Below, one piece after another: positions 45,148 through 57,164 of a stretch of DNA of 64,000 nucleotides. Numbering within the stretch: the stretch's first letter is position 1; every line of letters begins with the position of its first letter. The notes beneath the pieces were generated by a model. It was not told where the DNA came from. It made no database searches and saw nothing but the letters and a program-made list of their open reading frames with translations. The DNA is from Cucumis sativus (Eukaryota > Streptophyta > Magnoliopsida > Cucurbitales > Cucurbitaceae): contig NC_026658.2 of assembly GCF_000004075.3 (NCBI RefSeq), positions 1,116,001 to 1,180,000 of the forward strand, written 5' to 3'. A program made the translations under genes and the position numbers.

Positions 45148-47153
45148 CTAGAAGACATCGGGATGGAAGCGGCCTGGAATCGAGCTGCTTTGTTGAGCTT
45201 GTTTCAAATGCATTGTCAATGCATAATTGTTTATCTGTAACCAAAGACACAGAAGTTTTTTTCAACTGGTTAGAAAATGTTGCACCAACATGAACATGTT
45301 TAAAAACTTAAAACAGGTCGGTTGGTAGTGGAGAAGATATTTCAAAACGTTCTACATTTAATTCTCACCTCTAAGGTTCTGAGCTGCTCTTGATATTGAG
45401 CTACCAACTGTTTAAGGTGCTGCAACTCTAGATTTTTATCCTCAAATTCTTTCTGGCGTTCATGCTGTATTGCAACTGCTCGCTTCAGAATTGTATTTTC
45501 TCGTACAAGTAATTCAATCTGTTCCTTTAGTTGCATATTTTCCTGAGCGACAATGAAAAGAACATAAGTTTACAAGTAAAAAAGCCCAAACCAATTATAG
45601 CTGCTTTCAAATGCTCCAAAAATATATCAATACCCCAAAATTGTCCCCCTTGTACGTGAAAATTTTGGAACTGTGGGCACTAAAATTAAATTACCTTGTG
45701 AAAATTTTGTGCAGCATCAACACTAGCACGTGCAGTAATTGAGTTCTCTAAAGCCTCTAATGCCCTTGCTGCACGAGTCTTAGCATCAGCTACTGTGGTA
45801 GCGTTCGTCATTTCGACAACAAACAAGTCAATCCATTTTCTACCATCAAGAGAAACACTGCTTGAAGAATTCTCGGAAGCAGCAACCTCTCCATTGTTAG
45901 CGATTGAACCTGAGAATTTTAAAACGTGCACTAAATTATTTATTTTTACAGAAAATAAATAAGATAAAGGTCTAACAATGCTTTATGCAGAAAATGCATG
46001 ATAAGTTTGTAACTAATATCAATGTTTTACTAGCTGAAGACATAGAAATAAGATGTCCAGACTAGGAAAAAAGAACATATTAGGAACTTATCAGGTGCAA
46101 CAGCCGCAATACAACATCAAAGACAAAAGAATCATAGAAAATTATAATTCCTCGTGCAGATTTATCTCCAGCAATTCAGATTTAAGGTTTTTGCCGACTG
46201 CTTATGGTATATATACCAGCCAAATTCAGTAAACATAAGTTTATCAACCCAAACTACAAACAGGAGAGTAGGTAGCAAATAATTGGGATTCCAAAGTACG
46301 GACAGCAAAATGGCGACCCATTAGATCTCTTCAAAGAAATAAGCATGCATCAACACATTCATCATCATAATTATAATTAAAATCATGAATGAACAGAAAC
46401 AAGGAAACTACATATGAAGCATCTACTTCATTACTTAGCATTCTGTGATACCTTGATCCAAATTTGTCTCTGGTTCCGCAGAAGCAACAGGATTTTCAAC
46501 AGCAGACCCCAAACACAGGTCACTCAGACTTCTGATAGCAGCATCCAAGTCATTGCCACATTCTTCAAGGGCTCTCACAAGAAGCTGAAAGGCAAAAATC
46601 AAAGCATGATAATTAAAAACTTGGGAAAAAGACAAACTTGAAATATCAATCATGACATATATGGGAGCAGTTATCTAACAAAACACCGAAATGGATGCAT
46701 CAAAAATTGAACGACTCAAATTTCAAGCCGCAGCTAATTCAAATTACTTGATATTTCAAGTTTCAGAAGCATATTCAACTATTAACATACAAGAAGAAGA
46801 ACACTACATGATCCCCCCCCCCCCCCCGGTCTACAACTCTTGTAAGATTCAGGTTATAATCCTATCATATCAATAAATATCATATCACACACAAAATAAG
46901 AACAATAACCAAACCAACGAAGTACGGAAGCTTCTGAAATTCAAACCAAAACTGAATCTAAACCCAAAAGGAAGAAAGAAGAAACCTGACGATCCATCTG
47001 AGGAAACAAATGCTGTAAGTGATCAATATGAGAGGGAGCAGCGAATCTAATAGGAGAAGTAGAAGTGGAGCAACGGAGGCGCTTGGCAATGGGAGGCGAA
47101 GGTGGGAGTTCTTCAAAGAAGGATCTCTTGGAACCGCACACCACAGCAGACAT
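45148..47153 (-). CDS. CUE domain-containing coiled-coil protein (ubiquitin-binding type)
   Basis: Five exons (minus): 47153-46986, 46584-46452, 45909-45695, 45542-45369 and 45234-45148, giving 258 aa. It starts MSAVVCGSKRSFFEELPPSP. A CUE-like helical segment spans the exon 1/2 join: HIDHLQHLFPQMDRQ then LLVRALEECGNDLDAAIRSL, with the family Phe-Pro and the closing di-Leu-type helix. CUE domains bind ubiquitin. A Ser-rich linker follows, then a long coiled coil (about 185-230) with heptad Leu in MQLKEQIELLVRENTILKRA and LQHLKQLVAQYQEQLRTLE. The C-terminus is INNYALTMHLKQAQ then SSSIPGRFHPDVF, a signature tail of this plant family. The name is by family similarity; the partner and pathway are unknown. 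Confidence 0.9.
46813..46827. repeat. C15 homopolymer
   Basis: Fifteen consecutive C in intron 1 of the CUE gene. Long C runs are rare in this AT-rich background. Confidence 0.9.
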
Positions 47154-47799
47154 GGTCTCCGGGTTGTCGCTTGCAGAAGCTAATTCCTAAAGAGGCCTTC
47201 GTCGCCGGCCGGAGCAAACAACAAATTCAAATTCGAGAGTATGAACAGAAAGAAAGGGAAAAAGAGATTAGGGTTTTGGAAGATTGCTTGGGAAAGAGGA
47301 GGAAGAAAAAGAATTTGATTTCTTTGGGGTTAGGTTTTTTCAATCTCTCTGCTTTACCCTTTTCAAGGGCATTAACATAAACAACAAATGGGGAGCGTTT
47401 ACATGCGATTCTTGAGGATTTATATGGAAACAAATAAACAATTAAATATTTGAATATCAAACGGCAAAGGATAGATTTCTTTGTAATATTTATAATTAAT
47501 AATATATGACATTCTTATATTAAATAATATTCTAATGTAATTAAATACCTATTTTTATTCCAATTTCTTTAATTATTATATGACGTGGTTTTTTAATTAG
47601 AACTTTATCAATTCGTATTTAGATCATTGAAGCATTATTTTTACACATGTATTAAGCTTCTTTGAATAAGTGTAAATTGTAGAAAAATGTGAGAATCAAA
47701 TTAATAATGGTTGAAAAATTGGAAGGTGGTTGTTTAACATTACTTAGAGATCTCCCACAACACCACATCCTAACAATTAGAAAGATAATAATAAATCAA

Positions 47800-48300
47800 C
47801 AAAAGAGAAGCAATAATAACAAATAAGTTGGCAATCCAATTTGGTGATACAACACCCATGTTTGAGGGAATCGTGCCCAAGAAAAATGATCCACTTATAT
47901 ATTCAAGTTAAGCGATTTACAATGTTGTACTTATGTGTAGGGCGTAGATTGTTATCTTGATAATCGTAGAGAGTAATTCGGTCAACACCAAGGCTCTCCC
48001 TAGATGTGAAGCTCTCTCTCTTTAAAACTTACACTCTCCGTAAGTGGGTGACTATTAGCTTGTCGTGAAGTACTTAGGTTCCTCAAAACTTGAGTCTTTC
48101 CTATTTATGTGTGTGAACTTCATTATCTCAATTTAGTGTAATTTGGAAGTAATGTTCTTTCCGGCCAACCACTTAGAATTTTGTCACCACACTCGAAAGA
48201 AGTCCTTTGCTACAAACACAATGTGTTGTGTCAAAGTTTCTTTGAAAAAACAAGTAAAAGAGCACGTGCAACAACCTTGGCAATGAAACCTTCTTAAATA
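47800..48300 (-). mobile_element. Possible decayed LTR-type remnant
   Basis: A noncoding stretch of non-local composition, with a TATA-like ACATAAATAGGAAAG on the minus strand and a leader-like CTCT-rich stretch. There is no internal region, primer site or paired repeat, so this is a weak, old, broken fragment if it is an LTR at all. Confidence 0.2.
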
Positions 48301-48481
48301 TAAACAGCACATCAAAACAAAGAAAGAACAATCTCATAATAAATTGACAGAGCTCCATAAAAGGGAAACACATCCCAATGGATCAAATTTGAGAATAATA
48401 TAAATATGGAAAGATATATTATGCAGTAAACTGCTGAGACAATGTCACTCGAAATAAGATATGGAATAACCACATAAGCAT

Positions 48482-48537
48482 TTTATTACATTTGTCATAG
48501 TGGGAAAAGTTTATTACATTTGTCATAATGTGAAAAG
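48482..48537. repeat. 28-bp tandem duplication
   Basis: tttattacatttgtcatag and its partner tttattacatttgtcataa head two 28-bp copies (48482-48509 and 48510-48537), with a few differences. Confidence 0.85.
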
Positions 48538-49398
48538 TTTGTGTTTTTATTGTCTTTTTTGCAAGGCATTCTAATTTAATGGTAACCAAACTTTCCGGAT
48601 TTAAATTGATATTTGATCTTAATTCTATTGCTAGTACATGGAAATATATCAACTTTTAACAGCAAAATTTATATTTAAAATGCTTTAGTTTTAAATTTTG
48701 ACACTAAAAAAATTGCACAAATTTACATTTTTTATTATTTAAATTTAGTTTTGGTCAAGGGTATTTAGCTCATCAAAATAAGTTGGATTCGGTCGTTAAA
48801 AATTATCAACTTAACGTTTTGTCCATCAACTCACCCAACTTAATCCCAGTTCATTCTCCAACTCACCACAATCAAAAACTCCAACTATTAGCCTTGTTGA
48901 CGACTACTAGTGTCACACTTTGGTGACCAACTCCAACGACTACATTCGCATGGCCAACTCCGTGTTCTAGCAATCACCTCCATTGACAACTTCGAATACC
49001 ACCTTCCACCATCAACCTGAATTCCCGCAACCACTTCCATGTAATTTTTAAGGACACGTCATAACACAATTACATAACACATGAAACAACGAAAAAAAAA
49101 GTAATAAAATGAAGCCAATTTTCATACTATTATTGTAAACATGACCTAACTTCACTGCTAACTCCAAAGATGAAAAGAGAAGTGAAGCAAAAGAACTTTT
49201 TACAAAACTATCCAACAACAAATGGAGGCTAATATTTACATTTCAGAAATCTTCCCTCTATTTCCTTTCCTCCTAGGCCTACTCCAATCTAACTTGCCTT
49301 GTTCATAAATCAAATGCTTAAGTTTCAATCCCTACACTTCCTAGCTAAGTAAGTTCATTACCTTGCAGCTTGTGTGATTCCATGTCCCATTTCCAATC

Positions 49399-49625
49399 TC
49401 AAGCAATGCGAAAAGCAGAGGAAGCCCTATTCCTGCCTTCTGATGCACTCTTACAGAAACCCCATATCCTGGAATACAATACCCGTCCTTTGAACAAATT
49501 TGCCAGCTGAAATCCAGCTCTCGCCACAGAAGCAACCTCCTCTCGGTTCGAATCGTCCCTGTGAACTTGATAATCCTTGAAATCGTCTTGACCATCTGCT
49601 TGATTCTCTTCAACAGCTTTTGATT
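49399..49625 (-). other. Exon-like open segment, possible alternative 3' exon of the U11/U12-25K gene
   Basis: After an acceptor-like cgccag at 49626-49631, one minus-strand frame is open for about 75 codons and looks coding. It reads SKAVEENQADGQDDFKDYQV, then LANLFKGRVLYSRIWGF, and ends at a TGA at 49399, with strong RNY-type codons. It would need an upstream exon ending at phase 1. Exon 4 of the adjacent gene leaves at phase 2 from its only good donor, so the join does not keep this frame. It is either an alternative last exon reached by an exon I missed, or an eroded tail. Confidence 0.35.
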
Positions 49626-50263
49626 CTGGCGATAAACTTTTATGGGAAATATCAGTTTACTGTCTAATAGAACAGTTCAAGAATAAACCATCAACTGTTC
49701 ATTGCAGAAAAAATAAAATATTGGGAAAGTATGCATAGTTTGTAGACTGTACAATGGGACTAAAAAACAAGCCATCTAAAATCTATGGACACTTTAGTTT
49801 GGCTAGTTTGGCTAGTGTATCTGTACAACAAATGAATTGTACATGCATAAATCACTTGTTGAGTTAGATTAAGAAAACACATGTGACAATTTTAATAAAT
49901 TTTGAGCGTAAAATACATCAACTTTTTAAGCATATAAATCTCATTTACTAAAAAAAATTTATATAAAAATGATAAATATTTTAATAAAGGTGTTATTGCC
50001 ATATCATATCCTAAATTTTTAGAAAAGAAAGTGTCTCAATATCAGTGTCGTGCTGTATCCATCTCTTGTATTCATCTTTTGCTTCTTACAAGCCATCAAA
50101 TCAAGCAATTTTGTTCAGAAAAGATAACGGTATGTGCCCGTGCATTGGCATGTTTATGCATGTGCTAGTGCAGCCTATAAAGTGAACAGATAAGAAATGA
50201 CACTGTTTTGCAAGAAACGGACACATGTGCAACATCAGCTATAAGAAAGAACAACTTAGAAAC

Positions 50264-51500
50264 TCACAACAGCATTGCTTTGCAAGGAACAGTTTGGTTC
50301 TTCCTGTCTTTCTTCATCGACAAACAGTTGATAGACATGTGCCTAATAAACTGAAGCTGCATTATCACAACAGGGGAAAACATTAAAAGCTAGAGAACAC
50401 CTAACGTTTAACTCAACGAACAAGCAAGAGACACATCACAATATTCTCACACCTGATCACCATCCTTAATCCCATAACCTTTAATGCATGTCTTGTCATC
50501 AATAAGCTTTTCGCCTTCATAACATAAGCAGAAATGTCCCCAGATAAGTGACCTAAGAACATGTACATTCAGCAATGTTGAATGTGGTGAAAATAAACAA
50601 AACGACGTTCATAGAAAACCCAATAGCATCTCAAAGCTCCTAAAAGGAACAAAAACAAAATCTCCAGTGTAAAATTAGCCATAAGTCTCGTAAATAGTCA
50701 GTACTACCATGTAATCTTGTAGTGTTCACTCCCCCCGGGGGAATCAAAAACCTTCTCTATTGCTCGTTTAAGATCTGCTACTGTACTGTTCCGCGATACT
50801 CGAATGCCTGGATAGCCAAAGAATCAAAAATCAGTTTAACTTGTAGTTGACACTGTAACCATATTCCCGCAATATAAAGAACAAGTAGCTTCAAATCAAA
50901 TATTTAGTTATTTTCACATGATCTCCACACCTACAAATTAAAGCAGAGAAAAACTGCATAAACTAAAGAATCGAGATATTTAAACATATCGCCGTTGCAT
51001 TTTTCTTAGCCATTGTAGCCATAAGCGCCAAACACCTTAATTACCAACTATTTTCTAAACGCATTTTACCGCTACAGCGTTATCAAGAAACCATACTCCG
51101 TTCTGTTCTCTTAAGCAAGTTATATTAAAACAGTTTCCAGTACAGTTTCCTTCCATCTTTCATCATTCATTTTCCATATCGATTCTCAACCACCAGAAAA
51201 CCGACAGAAACTTCACCGAAACACAGATTCTCTACTCACGTCTTCCAAGAAACAACAGAAGAAAAAGAAAATGGAGAAAATGGAGTAGGAATCACCAAAA
51301 ACAGAACCGTCGAGCTTCAGGACGAAAAGATCGATATGATCCTGACGAGGAAGCAAGCGATAAGGCCTCCGACTGAGAGCGTCGGAGTCAGGATCAAAGT
51401 CGAGCGTCGGCGGAGCAAAACACCGGTAATCAATGAAGCGGGTGAAACGCCATAAGTTAGCGATCTTGGTCCGGTCGGGGCGAGGAGAACTGGTTGGCAT
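50264..51500 (-). CDS. SNRNP25: U11/U12 small nuclear ribonucleoprotein 25 kDa protein
   Basis: Exons (minus) 51500-51296, 50807-50708, 50552-50453 and 50356-50264 give 165 aa. The protein belongs to the U11/U12 di-snRNP of the minor spliceosome, which recognises U12-type introns in the nucleus. The sequence starts MPTSSPRPDRTKIANLWRFT. The core is a ubiquitin-like fold: DHIDLFVLKLDGSVFG, IRVSRNSTVADLKRAIEKVF, HYKITW, LIWGHFCLCYEGEKLIDD and YGIKDGDQLQFIRHMS. A longer in-frame start exists at 51641 but adds low-complexity sequence. The 3' end is uncertain: exon 4 terminates in a short basic tail, yet a good donor (GTGAGT) overlaps the stop and a coding-like segment lies downstream. Confidence 0.82.
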
Positions 51501-51900
51501 TGTAGAGGTGTGATGAAGGAGTTTTAGGGTTTGGGATTCGGAATGGGAAGGAAGAGAAATGGAGGGATTTAGGGGAAGTTTGTTTTGGTGGTTTGGTTCT
51601 GAGCTTTGAAATGGAAAGGAGAGGACCGTTACAAATTGCAATGGAAGGAGGCTTATTTACTTTATGGACTCGCGCTAAGAATTCTACTTTTTAAATTCGC
51701 TTTTTTTTTTATTGTTTAATTTGGAAAACCGATTTTGTTCGATAATTCCTTAAAATAATATTGAAAATATGTTTTAAACAAATTTTATTTTCAACAAATT
51801 TTATTAAATATTTTGAAAAAAATATATTTTAAATTCATTTCAATTTAGTTGTTACCGTTCTAATTTTAAAATTTGAGTTTTGTTTTGATTTGACTTTCAC

Positions 51901-52337
51901 GGAATGTTTGGGAGAAGGTGAACTCACATTTTCCGAATGGTTATTATAACTCTAATTTTATCCCACTTTCCCTCAACATTTTCTCATTTATAATTAACTC
52001 ATTTAAGTTTAAATACTATTTATTTAATTTTTTTTCTCATTTATAATTTCTATGCTTACGAGTTTTGTTAATTTTAATATTTTTATTTTAAAAACACAGC
52101 CTATATTGCAATTTGTGTATTGGATTTATAATATGATTTTTTAAAAACAAATCATGACACCACTTATTTAACCATTCCCCAAATATATCATACAAAACTC
52201 TTATCCCAAACACATCTTATCGTTGCATTTATATTCCTTTTCCGAAACACATTTTATCATAATCTTACATTTATCCTAATACTAGGTTTATCATAACCAT
52301 AAACTCCCCATAGTTCAAACCTTCTTCCAAACGTTCC
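51901..52337. mobile_element. MITE-like element with terminal inverted repeats
   Basis: The left end GGAATGTTTGGGAGAAGG and the reverse complement of the right end, GGAACGTTTGGAAGAAGG, match over about 18 bases with two to three differences. The 437-bp interior is noncoding. The ends resemble those of the Tourist-like MITE in SRP54 (TTTGGGAGG core), but no clear target duplication flanks it, so superfamily assignment is tentative. Confidence 0.5.
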
Positions 52338-53739
52338 TAAGGTTTCAATAATTTGATGTTCATATCATTTGATTCTTATGGATAATATTGCTTTACCTTT
52401 CTATATCTAATATTTCTCACTCATTTCTTCAATACCCTCTTACTCTCCCTTTTGTTAATTATTTGATGCTTGTTTATCTAACATAAAAAAACATAGAAAT
52501 TAAGAGTTTAAACAAATCGATTACCGTTTTAATGGGGGAGATTATTAACTTTATTTCATTTTTTAAAAAAGTTATTTTTGCAACGAGAAATTAAGAGTTT
52601 AGTTCAAGTACCGAGAGGTATTTTTGAATTTTAGCAAGTTAAAGAGTGTTTTATAAACAAAATTTAATTTTTTAAAAACTCATTTTATAAGTTGGTATTT
52701 TAATTTACATTTTTTGACCCAAACTATAAAGTCAAGAAATTTTCGACATTTTCTTATAATTTTATTTTCAACTTTAGTTCCAAAGCTTGTCAATAATTTT
52801 AAAGCAGGGGAAGAAAACCTTCTAAACCTCCTCATTTATTTGTCTTATACTTTAATATTTAGACAAATTATAATATCCAACCATAAACACCAATAGAATC
52901 ACCATTAACCATCAAGCTCCCAAGTAAGAATGGAACAAGTCCACGCATATGTAAACTTCAATTGTCCTTTTTTTTCGATCTAAGTTCAATATAATACACA
53001 AATAATAATTTATCGAATACATAGAATATTCTTTCTATATGTGATATTTATAAAAATTGGACGAGTAAAAATAATAAATATTTTAATATTATGAAAGTTG
53101 TTATGAATAGAGAAAATAGTTGATATTGGATAGCCAAATATGAGCTAAATCTAAACTAGATGTAGTACGTGTCAATTAATCACGATCGATTTGTTATTTT
53201 CTAGGGTGGATCCATTGTTTTCCAAAAAAATTTTAAGAAAAAATAAAATTTAACTATTAAAAAAAAGAAAATGGTCAAAAATTTAACATTTTGATAAAAT
53301 TTTTACCATTCGTAAAAATCTAAAAATTGTTTTTTTAATGTGAGAATATAAAATAAAATGATACACTATTTAGGATCGTGATCAAATTCCTTATAAATAC
53401 TCTTATAACTCTCTAGGATGGAACTTTATGCTTAGAATTCGTATTTCTTTGTTCTGCAAAGGATTGTTACTCTTTGTTCCTTATCTCTTTTGAGTATGAC
53501 ACGTGAAAGTCAGGTGAGTTTTTAGGAATATATTTTTCTCTGTCTTTTGTTGAATTTATTTTCGGAACACTTAAAAGAGAATTAAAATCATCGAAATAAA
53601 AACTCAAATCTTATACGGTAAAACCTAACTACATACATTATAATATAATTTAAGAAAACCAAGAAATAAAAAAGGGGAAAAAATTAAAAAGACGAAAGGG
53701 CCGAAGATTTGCAATTCTCCAATTTGCTGCGACAAAATT

Positions 53740-53764
53740 CAATCTTCTTCTTCTTCTTCTTCTT
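53740..53764. repeat. (TTC)n microsatellite in DCN1-like 5' leader
   Basis: A run of ttc units about 65-85 bases before the ATG at 53827, typical of plant pyrimidine-rich leaders. Confidence 0.8.
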
Positions 53765-53826
53765 ATTTGCTCTCTCTTCTTATCTCCTTCATCGCAATCC
53801 AATTCTTCAAGAACAAGAACAAGAAG

Positions 53827-56800
53827 ATGCGGCGGTCTGCTACAAGGAAAACCGGTCAACCCAATTCAACTTCCGTTAATTCTTCCGCAGTCGATCTCTT
53901 TCGCTCCGGTACTTGATCTTTTATTTTTTCCACAATTCCAATTCATCTACTGCTAAATCTCGCCATAGACATCGATGATCGTCTTTTATATGTATTGTGG
54001 TTCATTTTTTATTAATTACTGTTATGATGATGCCTTTGTATAGGAGGTTTTTATGTTTACCATTTTATGTGCGCATCTTGTTATGTTGATGGTTTAGTTA
54101 GTTTTTAAATCGAGTGGGATTTAAGTAGATGAATAGATTTAGTATTTAGCTTCAATTGTGTTCACGCGCTATGAAATTTGGGAATTTGGAGCGTGTGTTA
54201 TGATTTTTGAGTTACATGTACTTGAGGACCTGTTGGAGTTAATCCGAGATGATATGGAGTGAGTTGAAGGTTTGATTGGAAAGTGAGAGTTGTCGAGTTG
54301 GAAATTGAAAGCAAGAGAATCTGAACATGCAAACTATTTTTATACATTGTTTTCAGTTTTTTTTTCCACATTTAATTGAGTGAAGAATGATGAACTTTGT
54401 TGGGTGATCTATTGGCTGTTTTTAAGAAAAACTGTGTGGTTCGTGGCTTTCTTAGTCATATGGTAGTAACTAGTAAGTATCATGCTGTTTTGTTCTTATG
54501 AGGTGATTTATGTGAAAGTGTCTGATTCTTTTTAAATCTTCCACAATATAAGCTCCTATTTTTACTCTATTTTCAATTCTTATGAACTCGATTCTCAATT
54601 TATTCAGCCTCAAGTAGAGCAAGCTCAAAAGAGTTGGAACGGATCGATAGCCTATTTTACTCGTATGCCAATCCCTCTTCTGGTTTGATCGAGTAAGTCA
54701 ACTCTGGTCAATTGAAATATCTAGTTTTTCAGCATTGTTAGTTAGCTTTGCGTTCTATCATATATATTCAGTATTGTAATGTTAAATTCTTAGCAATATT
54801 CCAATAACAAACTTCCATCCATGTTCTTTACATGATCAAGGAGGCTATTCTCCTTATCATTAAGGACACTTCTGAGTGCTTGTATGAATAAGATCCTTAT
54901 AGGTGTACGTAGTACTGACTATTTCTCTTTAACAGTCCAGAAGGAATTGAAAATCTTTGTTCAGACATTGAAGTGGACCACACTGATGTAAGGATCTTGA
55001 TGCTTGCTTGGTAAGTAGTACTTGGAAGTATTGAAACACTTCTTTCTCCTTTTTTCTTTTGGTTTATATGTCCTCATTGTCTGGGAACTAATGGATTGCA
55101 CATACCAGGAAAATGAAATCTGAAAAACAAGGATACTTTAACCTGGTAAGAATATTCACTCTCTTGTGGACCTAGGATCATTGTAAATTATACAATGGAT
55201 CTTCTTTCTAGTATTACTTGAACCTTTGTTGTCCCAAACATTTTTTTTTGTTGATATTCTGTCCTTTTATCTACCACAGTATGCTTCACATCATATAATC
55301 CACTCTTTCATTTTCTAACTAGTATATTAATCCATGAAGAGTATATTTTATTTTATCCAAGTATTGAGTCTTTATTATCTCCTTTAGAGTGGGGTTCTAA
55401 CCCCCATTCTTGTGTAATTTTATACCACCACGGAAATTGTTTTTTATTTTAAAAAACTTTGATTTTATCTGTGTTCAGCACCAGCTTATAAGGAAAATCA
55501 TGTCATTTATATTCTCAGCTTCAATTTAGAAATTTTGGTTGCTAAGAATACCTATGAATTGTTTATGTTTTTTATGTTACTCGTTTATTTTTCTCATCTT
55601 TTCTTCATGTCCACTTCCCATCTTATTACAAGATAAAGCATTTATTCCCTCCTTGGTAAATTCATTTGATGCAACATTAACCTGGTACATATTTGATAGG
55701 ATGAATGGCGAACAGGTCTCAAATCCCTGAGGGCTGACACTGTTAGTAAATTAAAGAAGGCACTACCAGATCTCGAGAAAGAGGTATTATACTTGTCTTG
55801 TTGAAACTTTGAAAATAAATTATCTAGTGTATTGCATAATTTTGTGCACAAAGTTTTTAGTAACCAATTTCTGACGTTTTGAGAAGGTAAGGAGGCCATC
55901 AAACTTTGTGGACTTCTATTCTTATGCATTCCGGTATTGTTTAACAGGTAAATAAATAATGTTTAGTGTATTTTTAGTCTTGAAGCTTGCTTCAATTTGA
56001 TCCTTACGTTCTCTTTTTCCATTGATATTTTATTTAGAGGAGAAGCAAAAGAGTATTGACATAGAAAGTATATGCGAGTTACTGGATCTTGTTTTGGGGT
56101 CTCAGTTTCATTCCCAAGTCAATGCATTTGTTGATTACTTGAAGGTGAGCACTACCTCATTTTTTTGTCTTTTAGTTTGCCACATTTATCCACAGGCATG
56201 GTCTGTTTGACACTTCACACCGCAGTTAACTCCAGCACTGCTTAACAGTACTCCTGGGTCTTCTATAGTAGCACTAGCACTTAGTCTAAGAGTTGCATTC
56301 TTGAGTTATAGCCTCTCGCCAGCATACCTATTGGAGCACATTGCCAAGTAGTGATAAATGGACTTGAAGGACCTAGTTAATCTTTCTTCTCACGAGAACC
56401 TTAGGAGTTATTACATGGTTGGCAATTTTGTGAAAGACATGTTTCCGAGTAACAAATTTTCTTGCATAGGATTTCAACCTTTTGCATTTATTGACCGATT
56501 GTTTCCATGTTTTCTGTCTTTCTCCCTCATCAAGAAGGTCAAAAGAAAATTTCTTATTTGCCATATTACATATGCAGATTCAAACTGACTATAAAGTTAT
56601 TAACATGGATCAATGGATGGGCTTCTTTCGTTTCTGCAATGAGGTACCTTCATTATCCCCCAAAGCACATTAACACCGACATGTGTCATTATATTTGCTT
56701 GCATATATCGCACTACCAGTGAAATACAGTGAGGAAAATAGTTCTGGAATCAACTTATGAACATGCTCTGAATTCTACAAGAGAGTCCGTGCAAATTCAA

Positions 56801-57164
56801 TGATACGCTCATTCCTTGAATTGAATAAAACAAGTAGGGTCATCAAAACAATAATAATAATAAAATAAAAAAAACAAGTAGAATCATCAAAATAAAATTA
56901 AAAAAGAACTGTCACTTTTCCCCTATTGAACCTATAGATATGGAAAATAAACAAATTTCTAATTGAAATAATCTAGAAAAAAGGATCCACCTTAAATTTC
57001 TTTGTTTAGTATCGTCACCATAAACTATTGATAAATCCAATCCTTGACGCTTGATGATGACTATGCAGATAAGTTATCCAGACTTGATCAATTACGATTC
57101 GGAACTCGCTTGGCCGTTGATCCTCGACAATTTTGTTGAATGGTTACAAGCAAAGCAGAATTAG
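53827..57164 (+). CDS. DCN1-like protein (cullin neddylation co-E3, PONY domain)
   Basis: Nine exons: 53827-53908, 54608-54692, 54936-55010, 55109-55145, 55700-55783, 55887-55947, 56038-56144, 56578-56643 and 57069-57164, giving 230 aa. All junctions keep frame. DCN1 proteins bind cullins and the NEDD8-loaded E2 and promote cullin neddylation, which activates SCF-type ubiquitin ligases. The PONY/cullin-binding region starts at ELERIDSLFYSYANPSSGLI and continues GIENLCSDIEVDHTDVRILM, YFNLDEWRTGLKSLRADTV, SIDIESICELLDLVLG and MDQWMGFFRFCNE. It closes with WPLILDNFVEWLQ. The N-terminus MRRSATRKTGQPNSTS is basic, and there is no UBA domain, as in the short plant DCN1-like class. Exon 4 is only 37 bp. 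Confidence 0.95.

Larger units (their letters stand above)
47154..50263. other. Spacer between CUE gene 5' end and U11/U12-25K gene
   Basis: About 3.1 kb. It holds the CUE gene promoter, an LTR-like noncoding remnant (47.8-48.3 kb), a 28-bp tandem duplication (48482-48537), a CA/CCAACT-rich dispersed-repeat stretch (48.8-49.05 kb), and an exon-like open segment at 49399-49625 that may belong to the U11/U12-25K gene. Confidence 0.6.
51501..53826. other. Divergent spacer between U11/U12-25K and DCN1-like genes
   Basis: About 2.3 kb of AT-rich sequence containing a MITE-like inverted-repeat element (51901-52337) and, at the right end, the (TTC)n-rich leader of the DCN1-like gene. No gene was recognised. 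Confidence 0.65.
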
